Assembly (NCBI GenBank): GCA_025558095.1
Contig: JAIVFI010000014.1
Coordinates: 496,001-560,000, forward strand
Direction of reading: 5' to 3'
DNA length: 64,000 bases
DNA from: Hyaloraphidium curvatum
Taxonomy: Eukaryota > Monoblepharomycota > Hyaloraphidiomycetes > Hyaloraphidiales > Hyaloraphidiaceae
Part shown: positions 1 through 10,875 of the stretch, one piece after another
Layout: the number at the start of each line of letters is the position of its first letter
How positions within the stretch are numbered: position 1 is the first letter of the stretch
Translations under genes and position numbers: made by a program
The notes under the pieces: model-generated
The model's database searches: none
What the model saw: only the letters and a program-made list of their open reading frames with translations
Told to the model about the DNA's origin: nothing

Positions 1-1115
1 GAGCCCAACGGGGTCGATGTCGATCCCAAGCCGGTCGGAGAGAGCCCTGCGAGAGCGGAACCGTGTTTTGTGAGAAGGCACTTGCTTTTCGGTGAAACCG
101 AGCACTGACCCAAAGTCGAAACTGCAGGAGAGATTGCTGACGTCGTCGCCTTCGAGGTCGAGCTGGCCGAGACCCTGCATCAGCCCGCTGGACAGGATCC
201 AGTCGCCGGCGTCCTCGTCCTCGTCGCCGTCGGCAAAGTCGGCCGGATGCGGCGTCCCGGGTTGCGGAAACAACACGGGGTCGACGGGCTCGCCTGCGAG
301 AATGGCTCAGCACCCGAGCGTCCGAGGCCGAACCATCTGCCTACCTTGAACCGCGCCGGCTTCAAGGAGCGGGGCAGCCGGGAGGTGCCATGCCGTCGGG
401 AGGACGCCCACCGGGCCGGGAATCTGGTTGATGAGCGCCCATGTAAAGTCGAACAGAGGCTCGGCCGGGAGCGGGGCCTGCGGCATCTGGTGCTGCGCTG
501 CGCCTACAGGGAGGAGCTGCGGGTGCGGTCAGCAGCTGAACGGGTCCGCGGGCGCCCACAGCACCTGCTGGAGAAACGGGAACGGCACGTTGCCGGCGTT
601 GAAAGGCGGGTCGACGTCCATGAGGGTGCCGGGGTCGATGGGGATGCCGGGTTCGTTGGGGGGAGGCGGCTCGGCTCCTTCTGGGTGACGAGGGTGATCA
701 GCGCGGCTCCGGTCCGGACTCGCTCACCAAGCGAACCTTGCTCCGCGCCCTGCTCCGGCACGGCTTGCCCCGGGCCCGCGGGGCACGCTTGCATGAAGTG
801 CTTAATGAGGTTCGCCACCGTCGTCACCATTGCCCCGCAGTCGGCGCACCGCAGGTGCCGGTGCCTGCCCCGCTGCGCGCAGCGACTCATCAGGGCGGCC
901 TTCTCGTGATGACCTCTGCCGTGGAGGCGGGCCACCAGGCAGCAGAGCTCGTTCCACAGCCGGGCGCCCAAGGAGTCGTTTTCGAGGACGCGGCGGGCGA
1001 TGAACCTAGCCGCGTGCGGCCCTGTGTCGGGGTTCGGCACAACGCGCGCCCGGACCGGATCCGTCCGCGCGCACGCCTCGGCGTCGGCCAGAGCGCCGTC
1101 CGGGAGCGCCGCCAT
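1..1115 (-). CDS. C2HC-finger acidic protein, paralog 1 (3' end beyond window)
   Basis: No known family recognised. Exons: complement(<1..293, 345..516, 565..680, 728..1115), all junctions in phase. The first exon has the conserved stretch ARVVPNPDT and a compact zinc-finger-like motif, C-x2-C-x12-H-x5-C (CADCG...KHFMQAC), around residues 75-100. The rest is rich in Pro, Gln, Asp and Phe and becomes acidic (DGDEDEDAGDW), like an activation domain. A paralog on the plus strand at 15405-17912 shares the ARVVPNPDT motif, the finger, a PFLxxQ/GAAQHQ block and two intron positions. That supports a real gene, probably a nuclear DNA-binding protein (inference). The start at 1115 is the first ATG in frame. 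An upstream exon is possible, because the paralog clearly has one. The reading frame is still open at the window edge. Confidence 0.6.
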
Positions 1116-1812
1116 CGTGTCCGATGACCTGTGGCGCAGTTGCCGCGCCCGCAGGCATTAGTCCCTCGCCAGAAGTGACTTTGGGAAAGTCACTTCCGCT
1201 CCCGCCGGTCTCACGGGGGTGAAACTTCCCGGGACGGCCGCCCTTCGCCGGCCCTCGAGGCGTCCGATCGGTCCATTCTAGCCAAGATGGCAGCGTCTCC
1301 GGCCCTCCGGGAACGCGCGGGGGGGCTCGGAGGCCCGCGGACCCCGGCGGGGCCGCGCGGCGCGCCCCACGCGGCGGGAACGCGCGGCCGCCGGCATCGC
1401 CCGCCGACGCGGCCGATCGCGAGGCAAAGACGGCAGAGCGGGGCCGAACACGGGGGAAGCGGCGGGATGCATGGTTTGCCGGCGTGGGCCGCCGACGGTT
1501 GTTTGGGCGCGAGTGGTAGTGCGCGATCATTGAGACGCGAGCGCACCTTGGAGCGCGCCCCGTCCAATCGCCACCCGCCCGGCGGCAGCACCGCCGCCGC
1601 GAGTCCGCTGCACGCGGCGGCAGCTGCCGATGCCGATCCACGCGATGCCCGCCGGGATTCGGTGTCGGACCGGGGCGGGGGTCCTTGAAACCTTGAGACC
1701 GTTGAGACGGCCCGGATTGGCCCGGATTCCGGCTCGGCGCCCTCCCTTCCCAGCCACAAGGACCAGACGAACACTGCGTTAGGCCGCCTCTGCAACGCAT
1801 TCAAGCCGAGCC
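1116..1812. other. Divergent intergenic region
   Basis: Spacer between the minus-strand finger gene and the plus-strand gene starting at 1813. It is GC-rich and I see no supportable exon. The only clear element is the perfect 11-bp inverted repeat listed separately. Confidence 0.5.
1172..1196. repeat. Perfect 11-bp inverted repeat, 3-bp spacer
   Basis: The arms GAAGTGACTTT and AAAGTCACTTC are separated by GGG. The element lies about 57 bp upstream of the start codon at 1115. It could be a palindromic transcription-factor site or a small hairpin; its function is not known. Confidence 0.75.
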
Positions 1813-2853
1813 ATGGGCAACCCGTTCTCCAAGCCCGCCAGCGACGTCCGCGACGGCATGCGCGGCGCCGGCAGCGAGGCCGCCGGCATCCTCGCGCCCG
1901 AAATCCGCGGCGCCGTATCCACCTTGGCCGCCGCCATGCGGGACGGCTTCGCCGCCCTCACAAGCTTCAGCACCGTTCTCGCCAAGATGGGCGGTGACGC
2001 GGCGAAAGTGCTGGGCAAGTCGGCGGTCCGCACCGGAGACGTCATCGGCGGACACATGGTAGAGGCCGTGAAGGAGGGGAGCAAGCAGCTCAAGTCCGCC
2101 TCCAAGCATGTCGGGCGCGCCGCCAAGGGAGCCGCGGACACTGTGCACCGCGCGGCGGTCAGCATGTGCCAAATCGCAGACTGGCAGACGTATGCTTTGC
2201 TGACCTTCGGCTACTGGATGCTCGTCTCGTTCGAAGGTACGCCTGCCGCGTCCTCTGTGCATCGCCTGACGGGCCTGCACCCCTTCCTCCCCATAGCGTG
2301 GCTGCGCACCGTCATCTTCTCCGTCATCTTCTGCATCATCGCTGTCACCGTCTTCTGCTGCTGGCGGCTCCTGGCCCGCCCGGCCACTGCGGCGATCTTC
2401 AAGAAGGCGCCCTCCTGCCACGCCCTGTGCAACATACTGAACCGGCCCTGGCACCCCCTCACCAGCCCTCTGGTCATTCTCGTGTGGGTCCTGTGGGGGC
2501 TATTCGCCGCGGACCAGTGGGGCGGCACGCGCCGGTCCTTCCGCTACTGGGCCGGGCCCAGGATGCCATCGCCTTGCGCCATCGCCCTGCACAAGCGAGC
2601 CGTCAATTCCATCGCCGCCATCGCCTACGAGTACCAGCAGGCTATCAACCCGCGCAGGCGAGCCCTCAAGTCCATCGCCTACGAGTGAGTCTGAGGAGAC
2701 GAAGGTGGTCAACATGTCGCGCGCCGCGGCTCGTAGGCTAACGCTCCGCTTCCCACCAGAGGGCCCAGGAGGGCGATCGCACACGGCCGCGGCGACAAGC
2801 CGGAAGAGACGGCGATGAAGGTGGTCAAGAAGCGGCGGCCCTTGCCGAAGTAG
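1813..2853 (+). CDS. Orphan membrane protein with N-myristoylation signal
   Basis: Not recognised. Exons join(1813..2684, 2760..2853), 321 aa. The intron has a consensus GTGAGT donor and a GGCTAAC branch point. Ignoring it would stop the protein at 2688. The start has a good context (gagccATGG), and the protein begins MGNPFSKP, a classic N-myristoyl-transferase substrate (Gly2, Ser6, Lys7). Residues 1-110 are Ala/Gly/Lys-rich and amphipathic. Three hydrophobic segments follow, at about residues 128-142, 158-185 and 218-235, and then a basic C-terminus (KVVKKRRPLPK). A lipid-anchored or integral membrane protein is inferred. No enzyme motif is visible. Confidence 0.7.
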
Positions 2854-3239
2854 CAGGTGTTTGCGTGAATGAGGTATCAACGTGTCAAGTTTTTCTCCCG
2901 TTCGCGAGCTGGTCCAGTCCGAGTTTCGGAAGCAGCAGAAAGGAGGGGCAGCTGGGTCTACTTCCCAGTGCTCGCCGATGCGGCGGCCGTTTCCACCAGC
3001 GCCAGTACATCGGAGGAAGCTCTTCCCCTTGCCTGCCATCTCCACGCAGCCCTCGTGCAGGGCCTGTACCACGTGCAGGCACGGCACCATCGCCTGGACC
3101 CCGTTGACGCAATCGTCACGCCGGGCCACCCCAGCTACCTCTGCAGGTGCCGCCGCCGCGAGTCCGGCCGGCCACTCTTCTGCGAGCACGTCTAGCTCTG
3201 GAAGCCCGTAACGCGCGGGAGTATCAACGCCCAGCACCG
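2854..3239. other. Unresolved stretch with open frames on both strands
   Basis: Both strands stay open through most of this interval and both translations look faintly protein-like, but I could not join either to a neighbour in phase. It may hold an unrecognised exon or none. Confidence 0.3.
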
Positions 3240-3968
3240 CTAGGGCGTCGGGGCATCGGCCCCAGGGCCGGCAGCTGGGCCATTGGGGTCACGCAGCAAG
3301 TCCGGGAAGGATTGCGGATTGCCTCGTGCGACCTGCTCGACAGCCGGACGCAAGCAACCGAGGGGATCCTGGCGAACCATCTCCCCATCGATCGGCACCT
3401 CGCGAAGGGCCGCGAGAATCGCGTTCCTCCAGTTCAACTTGTTGCGCGCATGCTTGTTCGTCTGCAGGTGGTTCCTCATGTTGGACAAATCCACTGTCGC
3501 ACTAAGTCAGTAAGCCAATAAGGCCAGTAAGCAAGCGGGCGAGGACCACTGACGGCTCGGCGGCGGCAGCCTGTTGGGGCAGAAGATGTCCCACACGCAC
3601 GGCCGCCGGCTCCCTTCCTCTCCAGGGAAGGGGACATAGTTGTTCCGGAAGAAGTCGAGCACCCTATCCGGTAAGCCGAAGGTCTCCGCATCGCGCGGAC
3701 GGCGCAGGTCCTCGGTCAGTTCGGGGCGGAGCGCCGCGGCGGCCGCAACCACCAGCTCCGCGAGCACGCCGTCGTCTTCAACGAATGGTAGAAGGACATC
3801 GTCGGGGATCTCCGGAGGCGCGGCCATCGTCGCTTCCGCGGGCTGCGCCGGATTCGCGGCAGGGGAGCCCGATGTGGACGGAATGGGGGTGTTGCGGGCA
3901 CCGCAAGCGTCCGGGTCCCGCGCCACCTCACGGCCGCGCGTCGAGACAACCATTCCGCCACGCAACAA
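3240..3968 (-). CDS. Hypothetical protein with His-rich finger-like segment
   Basis: Not recognised. Exons complement(3240..3493, 3554..3968), up to 222 aa. The 60-nt intron has a GTCAGT donor and an ACTGAC branch point and is in phase. Near the exon junction are CVWDIFC and NHLQTNKH, which resemble the Cys and His pairs of a BED/C2H2-like finger, though the spacing is not canonical. Residues before it are acidic and helical. Alternative in-frame starts are at 3953 and 3827 (MAAPPE), and the last looks most natural. The stop at 3240 assumes no further intron. Confidence 0.45.
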
Positions 3969-5264
3969 GGGCGTTTAACTGCAAAAACCTCTTTCGACGG
4001 AGAAAAAGTCGAGGAGCCTCCGTCAACGGGTACAGCCCTGGTGAAGCATGTAGCAAGCGTGCCAGAACAGAGCGAACACGTTGCCGAGAACCCGACCTAC
4101 CTCCAGCGACGGACCGGATCGAGATGGACAGGAAATGCATGGATGGACAAAGAACCGACGCGGATCGACCAGGCCCGCGGATCGATGCCCTTTCCTTCCC
4201 CGGCCCCAGCGTGCCCCGACCGCGCTCGGAGATGCCAACCAATCCGAGCCGTGGGTCCGCCCCCAGATCGAATCCGACGCGTTTTCAGCGCGGCATGCGG
4301 TGGAAACAGTCTGCCGTCCTGTCCGTTGCCTGATCGGACGTCGCGCAACGCACGGGTGCAGCGGCCCCGACGGCCAGGTGATTCGGCAGCTCCCCGCGAA
4401 CCGCGGCCGCCTACCCTCCTGTGCGCGATAGCGGCCCGTTTCCCCTCCTGCGACGCGCGGGGAAGGATGCCACGTCATCGCCGCTCCTCTCTCCCGGCGC
4501 ATGCCGCGGCGGCCGGACCCGGCGCTCACCTCCCCTCCGCCTTGCCGCTCCACCTCCCACCGTCCCCCGTCCCCCGATCCATCCTCCCCTCTCCAATCCC
4601 ACCCGGCCGCCATCCGCACAGCCCCCTTCCCAACCGGCCGCCGGATCCGCGGCTGCGGATCGTCTCACGGCAAAACCCCGCCCGGGTCGGTTGGGACGCG
4701 GTTTCAGGCTCCGTAGGCGCACCAGCCTGTGAGACGCGGCGGCTCGTGGGTGCTCCGGCCGGGAGGGGTGCGGCTCGGCGCGGAGGGAAGGGCGAGATGG
4801 CGGTGGATGGGTGGGGCATCGGGCTGGGGGGTTGGGTGCGGCGCGTGGGCCGCGAGGGGGGTGCGGGGAGACGGGGGGAAACAAGGTTTGCGTCCCAAGG
4901 GTGCGAAATGGGACGGGAGTACCGGGCGCGTTTCGCACGCGTTTCGGGGGGGGTGGGGTGCCGGAAACTCGCGTTGAGGCGCCGGGAATAAACGGGCAAG
5001 CAACGGAGGCATTTCATCCGCGGGGATGCGTGGATCGGACGCGCTCTGGCGCCGGCCGCACCTCCCAAAGCCTACCGAGGGCGGAAGCGGACCAGCCTCC
5101 GGCCGCGCCTGCAATCCTCCTCAGAGACTCCACCTCGAAAGGCCCCAACGTCTCTCCGACCGCCGCGGCGTGCCTCCCGCGCGCCGCCGCCCATCGCCTT
5201 TCGCCGTCGCGTCGGCGGCATCTCTCAGGGCGCCGATCTCTGCGCGCTGCCCTTGCGCGGGCCG
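3969..5264. other. GC-rich intergenic stretch
   Basis: Long frames are open on both strands, but base composition explains them (Pro/Arg-rich, mutually overlapping). No exon is supportable by splice phase, domain or low-GC codon positions. Confidence 0.4.
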
Positions 5265-6209
5265 ATGGAAGCCGGTGGAACGACCCCGCGCGGCCCGCGC
5301 GCCCCGCCGCCCCCGCCGCCCCTCGGCGCCGTCCTCCCGCCATCGGACGCCCTTTCCGCGATGCCGCCGACCCCGCGCGCGGCCGCCGCGGCCCGCGCGC
5401 CGCCGGGGAAGCAGCCCGGCGCGCCGAACCCCCGCCCCGGTTCGCCGGTCCCGTCAGACGCCGGCGTGCCGCGCCCCGCAATCGACGGCCACGCGGCACC
5501 GGACTGCCCCGCGACGCCCCGCCGCCCGCCGCGCCTCTGCCGCCGCTGCCCGCGCTCGCACCCGCCGCCCGCGCGCCCGCGCTGCGCACTCTGCCGCTCG
5601 GCAGACTACCTGCTCGGCCAGCTGTCGCGCGTCATCGCCGACGCGCAGCACGACGCCGCCCTGCTCCTCCCCGAGCTGGCAGCCCTCCTCGCCCCCGCTG
5701 CCGCCTGCGGCGCCCTCGACCCGCACGAGATCCCCGCGTGGGACGCGCTCCTCGCACAGCTGGCACGCGTGCCGCGCAGCGCCGTGCTCCCCCTCGCTCG
5801 CGCCGTGCACGCACGCTGCGCCGCCGCCCTCCGCGGCGCCAAGCTCGTGCAGCGCACCCTGGACGACGACGACGGCGACGCCGACCCCCGCGTGCTCGCA
5901 GCCGCACGCGACGCCGCCGCATCCCTCGCATCGTGCATGCACCCCGCGACCCAGGCCCTCCTCGCTCTCCTCTCCCGCAGCCCTACCCCGGTCCCCGCAC
6001 CCGAACCCCCGCACGGCCTCCACGCGCTCGCATCGCACCTCCTCTCCCTCCTGCACGCCCTCGACCCCCCCGTCCTCCTCGCCCCGCACCCGGCGCTGGT
6101 CGCCGCCCCGCCCACCCCGCGCAGGTTCGCGCCCTACGCGCCGCCGCAGGCGTGCGGGGGGGTGCGGAGGAGGCTGTTTGCGGACGACGGGGAGGAAGGC
6201 GTGTGCTGA
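5265..6209 (+). CDS. Hypothetical Ala/Leu-rich protein
   Basis: Single open frame of about 314 aa; an alternative start is at 5361 (MPPTPR). The N-terminus is Pro/Arg/Ala-rich and probably disordered. A Cys-containing segment (CRRCP then CALC) follows at about residues 100-120, then roughly 180 residues of Leu/Ala-rich helices with His and Asp interspersed, and a short charged tail (RRRLFADDGEE). I recognise no family. The helical part has strong third-position GC and few stops even for this composition, which favours coding, but the call is not secure. Confidence 0.4.
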   Translation: MEAGGTTPRGPRAPPPPPPLGAVLPPSDALSAMPPTPRAAAAARAPPGKQPGAPNPRPGSPVPSDAGVPRPAIDGHAAPDCPATPRRPPRLCRRCPRSHPPPARPRCALCRSADYLLGQLSRVIADAQHDAALLLPELAALLAPAAACGALDPHEIPAWDALLAQLARVPRSAVLPLARAVHARCAAALRGAKLVQRTLDDDDGDADPRVLAAARDAAASLASCMHPATQALLALLSRSPTPVPAPEPPHGLHALASHLLSLLHALDPPVLLAPHPALVAAPPTPRRFAPYAPPQACGGVRRRLFADDGEEGVC

Positions 6210-6664
6210 GCATGCGCATGCGCGGACCGCACGCGGATGCGCGTGCATCCGCGCTCGGACGATACCATCCTCCCTGCCCTGCCTATCGCGCTCTCGCGCA
6301 TACCCCCAACTTCCGCCTCCTTCCCTCGCTCGCACAATACCTGTACACCTAGACGCCGCCCCCGCGCGGCATGTACCCCTAGAACTCGCTCCCTCTTGCT
6401 TTTTGAACCTGTAGACTAGCGGTGGGGCCGTCTTTCGATTGATGGACGGTGGATGTAGTGTGACGCTCGGTCGTTTGTCGGGGGGTTTCCCGGGGATTTC
6501 GTCCGAAGAGGGATAGCACGTGCAATACCCTGTAGTCTAGCACTAATGCAACGGAGGCATGCTCACGATCTGCGTCGGGGATGCGCGGGGTTGGTGAGGA
6601 GGCAAGGCCGCCAGCGTCAAGGAACTCGCAAACAAGAAAATCCATCCATCCATCCATCAATCGA
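6210..6664. other. Convergent intergenic region
   Basis: Lies between two convergent genes. It is relatively AT-rich compared with its neighbours and carries the ATCC microsatellite listed next. No gene seen. Confidence 0.5.
6641..6658. repeat. (ATCC)n microsatellite
   Basis: About four and a half TCCA units in the 3' region of the epoxide hydrolase gene. Confidence 0.85.
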
Positions 6665-8220
6665 TTACAGCCTCTGCAGCCCGCCTCCCGCCCACAGGCT
6701 CGGTACCTTCGCCGCCAGCCAGCCCACCACCGCTGCCGCGCACTCGGCCGGCCGTTCCAGTGGCACCCAGTGCCCGCAGTCGACCGCGAACTCGGTAAGG
6801 TCCGGGCAGCTCGCCCGCATGGGGTCGGCGAGGCGGGTGCCGATCGTGGCCGCGACGACGTCCTGGGGGGCAAGGAGGGAGGTGAGGGAGCTCATGAAGG
6901 AGAAGGCAGCGACTTACGTAGCGTGCGTGAACGAGAAGCACGGGGAACAGGAGCTTGCCCCCGTTCTTTGCCGATTTGGTCCATTCCTTGTCCCTCCTCA
7001 AGCACCAATAGTAGGAGTCCGGGCCCAAGAAGCCGTTCCGGGTCAGCCCGTCCACGTACTCCTTGTAGTCCTCCTCCGACAACACCGAGGTATCGAGCGG
7101 TACGTCGGGTAAGTCTGGAGAGGCAAAGAATCAGCTGGACGTGCGTGCCGCGGAAGGCTCGCGTCCGATTACCTTTGCCCCGCTTCCCGCCAAAGAATCC
7201 ACCCTCCTTCCTGACCTTCGCGAACGCCGCGACCTTGCCCAAGGCGCTCGGCCCCGTCCTTCGGAAGAGCATCCTCACGATCTTGCCGGGATCCGAATCC
7301 ATCTGCGCCACCGCCTGTTCAAAGTTCTCGTAGTAGTACTCTGCAGGTGCGTCAGAAGGGCCGCCGATCCAGCGGCGAACGACCGCATACTGACGCTGAT
7401 ATTCCCACTGGCCGAATTCATATTGATCCTCCGGGTACAGCTTGCGGTCCACGAGCGGCGCCAGGGAGGTGACCTCCATGCAGTCGGGCATGTAGCTGCG
7501 GGTTTCGGCGGCGTGAGCAACCCGTCGTCCCGCCGCCGGGGAACGCGGAGACCAACGGTATGCAGATGAATCCGGCAGCGAGCACCCTCTCGGGGTAGTG
7601 CGCGACAAGGTTCCCGACGGCGGGGCTCCCGTGGTCGTGCCCAATCTGTCGTGCCGCACGCGGCGTGAGATCCCGGCCGCGGAAACGCGCCCGGCCGGCC
7701 ACCAACCCAGACTGCCTTCTCCGCCCCCAGGTGATCCAGCAGCTCCAGCAGGTCCTGAGCGATCTCCTCGTGTGAATAGCGATTCCTGTCCTTATAGACT
7801 GTCGACCGCCCGTAGCCCCTCATGTCCGGCGCGACCACGCGTAATCCCAGGGCGGCGAGCGCCGGCATCACTTTCTTCCACGAAATCGCGCGTTCGGGCC
7901 ATCCTGGACGCGGGCGGGAGGGAAACCGGGTGAGATGCGGCCCGGAGGGGAACTGGAACGCGTGCGGTCGGACCGTGGACGAGGATCACCGGCGTTCCCG
8001 AGGAGGGGCCGGCGGAGAGGAAGAAGGTCGTGTGGCCGGGATCGCCGTTGCGCGGCGGGCCCGTGAACGTGTGCTCGGAGAGGCGTTCCATCGGGTGGAG
8101 GTCGTAAACAGCCGCGCGCTCTGGCTGGGAGACACCGTCGATCTTCTCGAATCTACATCGGACTTCGAACGTCAGATCCTCCACTTGTGTAACGTCCATG
8201 GTCCGCGCTACCTCTCGCAT
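6665..8220 (-). CDS. Epoxide hydrolase-like alpha/beta hydrolase
   Basis: Hydrolyses epoxides to diols or a related substrate, through an aspartyl ester intermediate typical of this family. Exons complement(6665..6862, 6918..7114, 7173..7495, 7557..7645, 7707..7903, 7974..8220), 416 aa, all junctions in phase. The oxyanion motif HGWPE is split by intron 1. PDMRGYGRS follows, then the nucleophile elbow GHDHG (Asp nucleophile), a cap-domain region, the acid Asp in HARYD and the catalytic His in DCGHWVP. Two donors are GTTGGT and one is GTCCGA, so the gene is hard to model automatically. The start is the first ATG after an in-frame stop; MDVTQ at 8199 is an alternative. Cytosolic, with no signal peptide. 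Confidence 0.88.
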
Positions 8221-8736
8221 CGCTCAGCTCGCCGACAGCTCCTCCCAGACCCGCAGCGCGATCATCTCCGCGATCTCGGGCGGCAGCCCCGACCCCGCAC
8301 GCCACCCGAGTGATCTTCATTGACTTCAGCTTTCGCCAGGTACGATAGCAGCAATGGCCATCATTGGAGACTGGGCACTTCCGGACGGTGGCGCAAGCTG
8401 CTGTGCGGCCCCAGCAGGGCACCGTACGGGCCTGCGTCGCGGCTTCTTTTCTCGATCCACCCGCCACCATTTGACTTCGGCAGCGGCGGGAGCAGCCTCA
8501 TCTCCGCCCCTCATGTGGGGAGATTGGCATGACGGGCATGACTGCCTGCGGGCAATGCGCGTTGTCCGGGAAGGCCTCGTCGATCCAAAAGCCTGCTCTC
8601 CTCGATCCGGCGGGGCATCCATTTCGTTTCATCCTTCGAAGCTCGTCTGCGCTATTGCACGGCTCAGCCAGCTTGTCCGCACGAACGGGAGGAGGAAGAG
8701 GCGCCCGATCGTTGTTTCCGTGCGTCACTCGACGCG
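8221..8736. other. Divergent promoter region
   Basis: Separates the divergent epoxide hydrolase and TRAPPC12 genes. No additional exon supported. Confidence 0.5.
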
Positions 8737-10254
8737 ATGGCGTCCTACGTGGACCCGGGGGGCCTGCCTGCCGAGCTGGACGCGCCGCCGCCCTCGCTGC
8801 CGCCGCCCCTGGTGCCTGCGCCGGCGGCGGGGGCGTCGGCCGCGTCGCTTCTGGACGCGGACGTGCCGCCGTCGGCGAACGCGCTGGCGCCGCTCCCGGC
8901 GCCTCTCGGGGCCGCGCTGCCCGTCCCGCTGGCGCCGGCACCGGCAGCACGTCCGCGCACGCCGTCTCAGCAGCCCGCGGCGCCCCCCGCGGCGGCGGTG
9001 GTGGGCGGGGCGGGCGACCGCCCTCTGCCCGCGACCCCGTCCCTTTGCCCGCTCTCCCCGCAACACGCGCCGTTCGCAGACGCGTCGGCACTGTACGCGC
9101 TGCCGGCCGCGGACCCCGGCAGGGACCTCGCCGCGCGCGTGCTCGGTGCCCCCGCGCGCCCCCCCGGCGACCCCAACCGCGACCCGGGCGACCTCGCGCG
9201 GGAGGGCGAGTGGCGCGCCTGCGCAGAGGCCTGCGCGCGGATAATCAGGTCGGCGCCCGCGGGCACCGCGCAGGACGGCTCGCCGCTCTCCTACGTGCCC
9301 CCGGCCGCGCTCATGGACGCGTGGCGGCTGCGCGTGCTCGCGCTGTGCAGGATGGGCATGCACCGTCTGGCTGACGCAGAGATGGAAAGGCTGGGCGACA
9401 TCGAATCGGACAGGTTCCGCGTGCCGCTCCCGGCGGGCAACGGCACGCGGTCGGCCGTCGCGTTCGGGCTGCGGCTGGCGGCGGCGCGGCTGCCCGCCCT
9501 CCTGGGCGACACGGACGGCTCCATCGCCGCCGTCGCCAAACTGGAGTGGGACTGCTGCAAGGAACTCCAGTACTTGAAGCGGAGCGACGCCCCGCCCCCG
9601 CGGGACGCCGAGGACGACCCGGCCACCTGGGCCGAGCGCATCCTCTCGTGCCGCACGGCGACCGCCGCCCTCCTCCTCTCGCCCACCGCCCCGCCCGGCT
9701 CCCCGGCACCCGCCGCCGACCATGCCGCCGCCGCCTCGGTCCTCTACTCGGTCCTCTCCTCCCCCCTCCTCGCCACGATCGACCCCACCGGGACGCGCGC
9801 CAAATCCGCCGGCACCCTCCTCGCCCGCGTACTCGCCCAGGCCGGGGACCTCCGCTCCGCCTCGCAGCTGCTCCCCCAGCTGGCCGCGATGGCCCCTCCC
9901 GACCCGCGCGGCGACGCCATCTCCCTCGCCCTGCTCCGCCTCGCCTCGGACGAACCCCTCGCCGCCGCGGACCTCCTCTCCCCCCTCGCCCGCGCGGGCG
10001 ACCCCGCGGCGGCCAACGCCCTCGCCGTCTCGTACCTGTACAGCCAACCCCCCTCGCTCCCCTCGGCCCTGGCCGCGCTGCACGCCGTCCCCCCGGACGT
10101 GCTCTCCAAGGAGCCGGCGGCGGTGCACAACCTGGCCACGCTGAGCGAGCTCGCCGACGCCGCGGCGAACAGGAAGGCCGGCGTGCTGAGGGCCGTGGCG
10201 GGGGCGAGGGCGCTGGACGACGTGGCACTGCTGGGGGCGCTCAAGATGGGCTAG
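8737..10254 (+). CDS. TRAPPC12: Trafficking protein particle complex subunit 12
   Basis: Component of the TRAPP tethering complex acting in ER-Golgi membrane traffic. Single exon, 505 aa. The first 110 residues are Pro/Ala-rich and disordered. From about residue 140 onward the protein is a run of TPR-like helix pairs, including the WRACAEACARII and LMDAWRLRVLALCRMG segments and a C-terminal array ending in HNLATLSELADAA, the arrangement seen in TRAPPC12/TTC15 proteins. The human protein is longer at its N-terminus. Absence of introns is unusual among its neighbours but not beyond the family. Assignment rests on the overall TPR layout, so a different TPR adaptor cannot be excluded. Confidence 0.7.
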   Translation: MASYVDPGGLPAELDAPPPSLPPPLVPAPAAGASAASLLDADVPPSANALAPLPAPLGAALPVPLAPAPAARPRTPSQQPAAPPAAAVVGGAGDRPLPATPSLCPLSPQHAPFADASALYALPAADPGRDLAARVLGAPARPPGDPNRDPGDLAREGEWRACAEACARIIRSAPAGTAQDGSPLSYVPPAALMDAWRLRVLALCRMGMHRLADAEMERLGDIESDRFRVPLPAGNGTRSAVAFGLRLAAARLPALLGDTDGSIAAVAKLEWDCCKELQYLKRSDAPPPRDAEDDPATWAERILSCRTATAALLLSPTAPPGSPAPAADHAAAASVLYSVLSSPLLATIDPTGTRAKSAGTLLARVLAQAGDLRSASQLLPQLAAMAPPDPRGDAISLALLRLASDEPLAAADLLSPLARAGDPAAANALAVSYLYSQPPSLPSALAALHAVPPDVLSKEPAAVHNLATLSELADAAANRKAGVLRAVAGARALDDVALLGALKMG

Positions 10255-10593
10255 GCGTGCGGGGGAACGGGCTGCGGGAGGCGGGAGGCACGGCCGGGAG
10301 GCGTGACGGGGTTTGGCGGCGGGATGGGGCCGGGATGGCCGGGTGCCCGCGCTTGCGCACGCGGCAGTCGCCGCGCCGTGCTTTTCGGCCAAACTGAAGA
10401 AGGCGGCGGCGGTTGCGGGGACGCGGCAGGGGCAATCGTGCTGGCGACAGGGCTCATCTTTGTAGTCATGTCGCTGTCCGCCATCGCGGTCGCACTTGCA
10501 ACGCACACGGGTTGGTCTTGACCAACTTTGGGCACCCAGCCCGCGTCTTCCTCCCCTTCCCCCGCTCTCCCGAGTCGGCGAGCATGCCGGCCA
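10255..10593. other. Convergent intergenic region
   Basis: Between TRAPPC12 and the minus-strand PAN-like exon; nothing recognised. Confidence 0.45.
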
Positions 10594-10875
10594 TCAGCAC
10601 GTGCCCACCGTCGTTGGACACGCGTTCCCCGCCAGGGCGTAGGCAGCGATCCCGGCGGCCCAGCCGAAGCCCGGGCAGCTTCCAAAGAGGTTGCATTCGT
10701 AGTTGACACCAGACGTCAGCTCCTGTGTGAAGTACCGGCAGCCGTTGGTGGCCTTGCAGCTGGCGGCACATTCTTCCAAGGTGGTTGCCGCCGCGACGTA
10801 GCCTAGGCCTTGACCGCACGCGCAGTCCGGTCCCGCGTTGGCCGTGCGCGATCGCCGATCTTCCCGCTGCGCCAT
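10594..10875 (-). CDS. PAN/Apple-like cysteine-rich domain protein (5' incomplete)
   Basis: The open frame encodes a cysteine-rich module: CACGQGLGY, then TLEECAASCKATNGCRYFTQ, then YECNLFGSC. This is the spacing of PAN/Apple-type disulfide domains used for carbohydrate or protein binding in secreted proteins. The frame continues upstream of 10875 without a stop to about 10935, and no signal peptide is visible, so a 5' exon is probably missing. The stop at 10594 is direct. Secretion is inferred only from the domain type. Confidence 0.5.
   Translation of the reverse strand: MAQREDRRSRTANAGPDCACGQGLGYVAAATTLEECAASCKATNGCRYFTQELTSGVNYECNLFGSCPGFGWAAGIAAYALAGNACPTTVGTC

Noticed and set aside
2500-3237. 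Minus-strand open frame overlapping the myristoylated-protein gene
   Set aside because: It overlaps the well-supported plus-strand gene and could not be joined in phase to the minus-strand gene at 3240-3968.
4811-6352. Long plus-strand frames rich in Arg and Pro
   Set aside because: Shadow frames caused by high GC. They overlap a better candidate (5265-6209) and have no domain.
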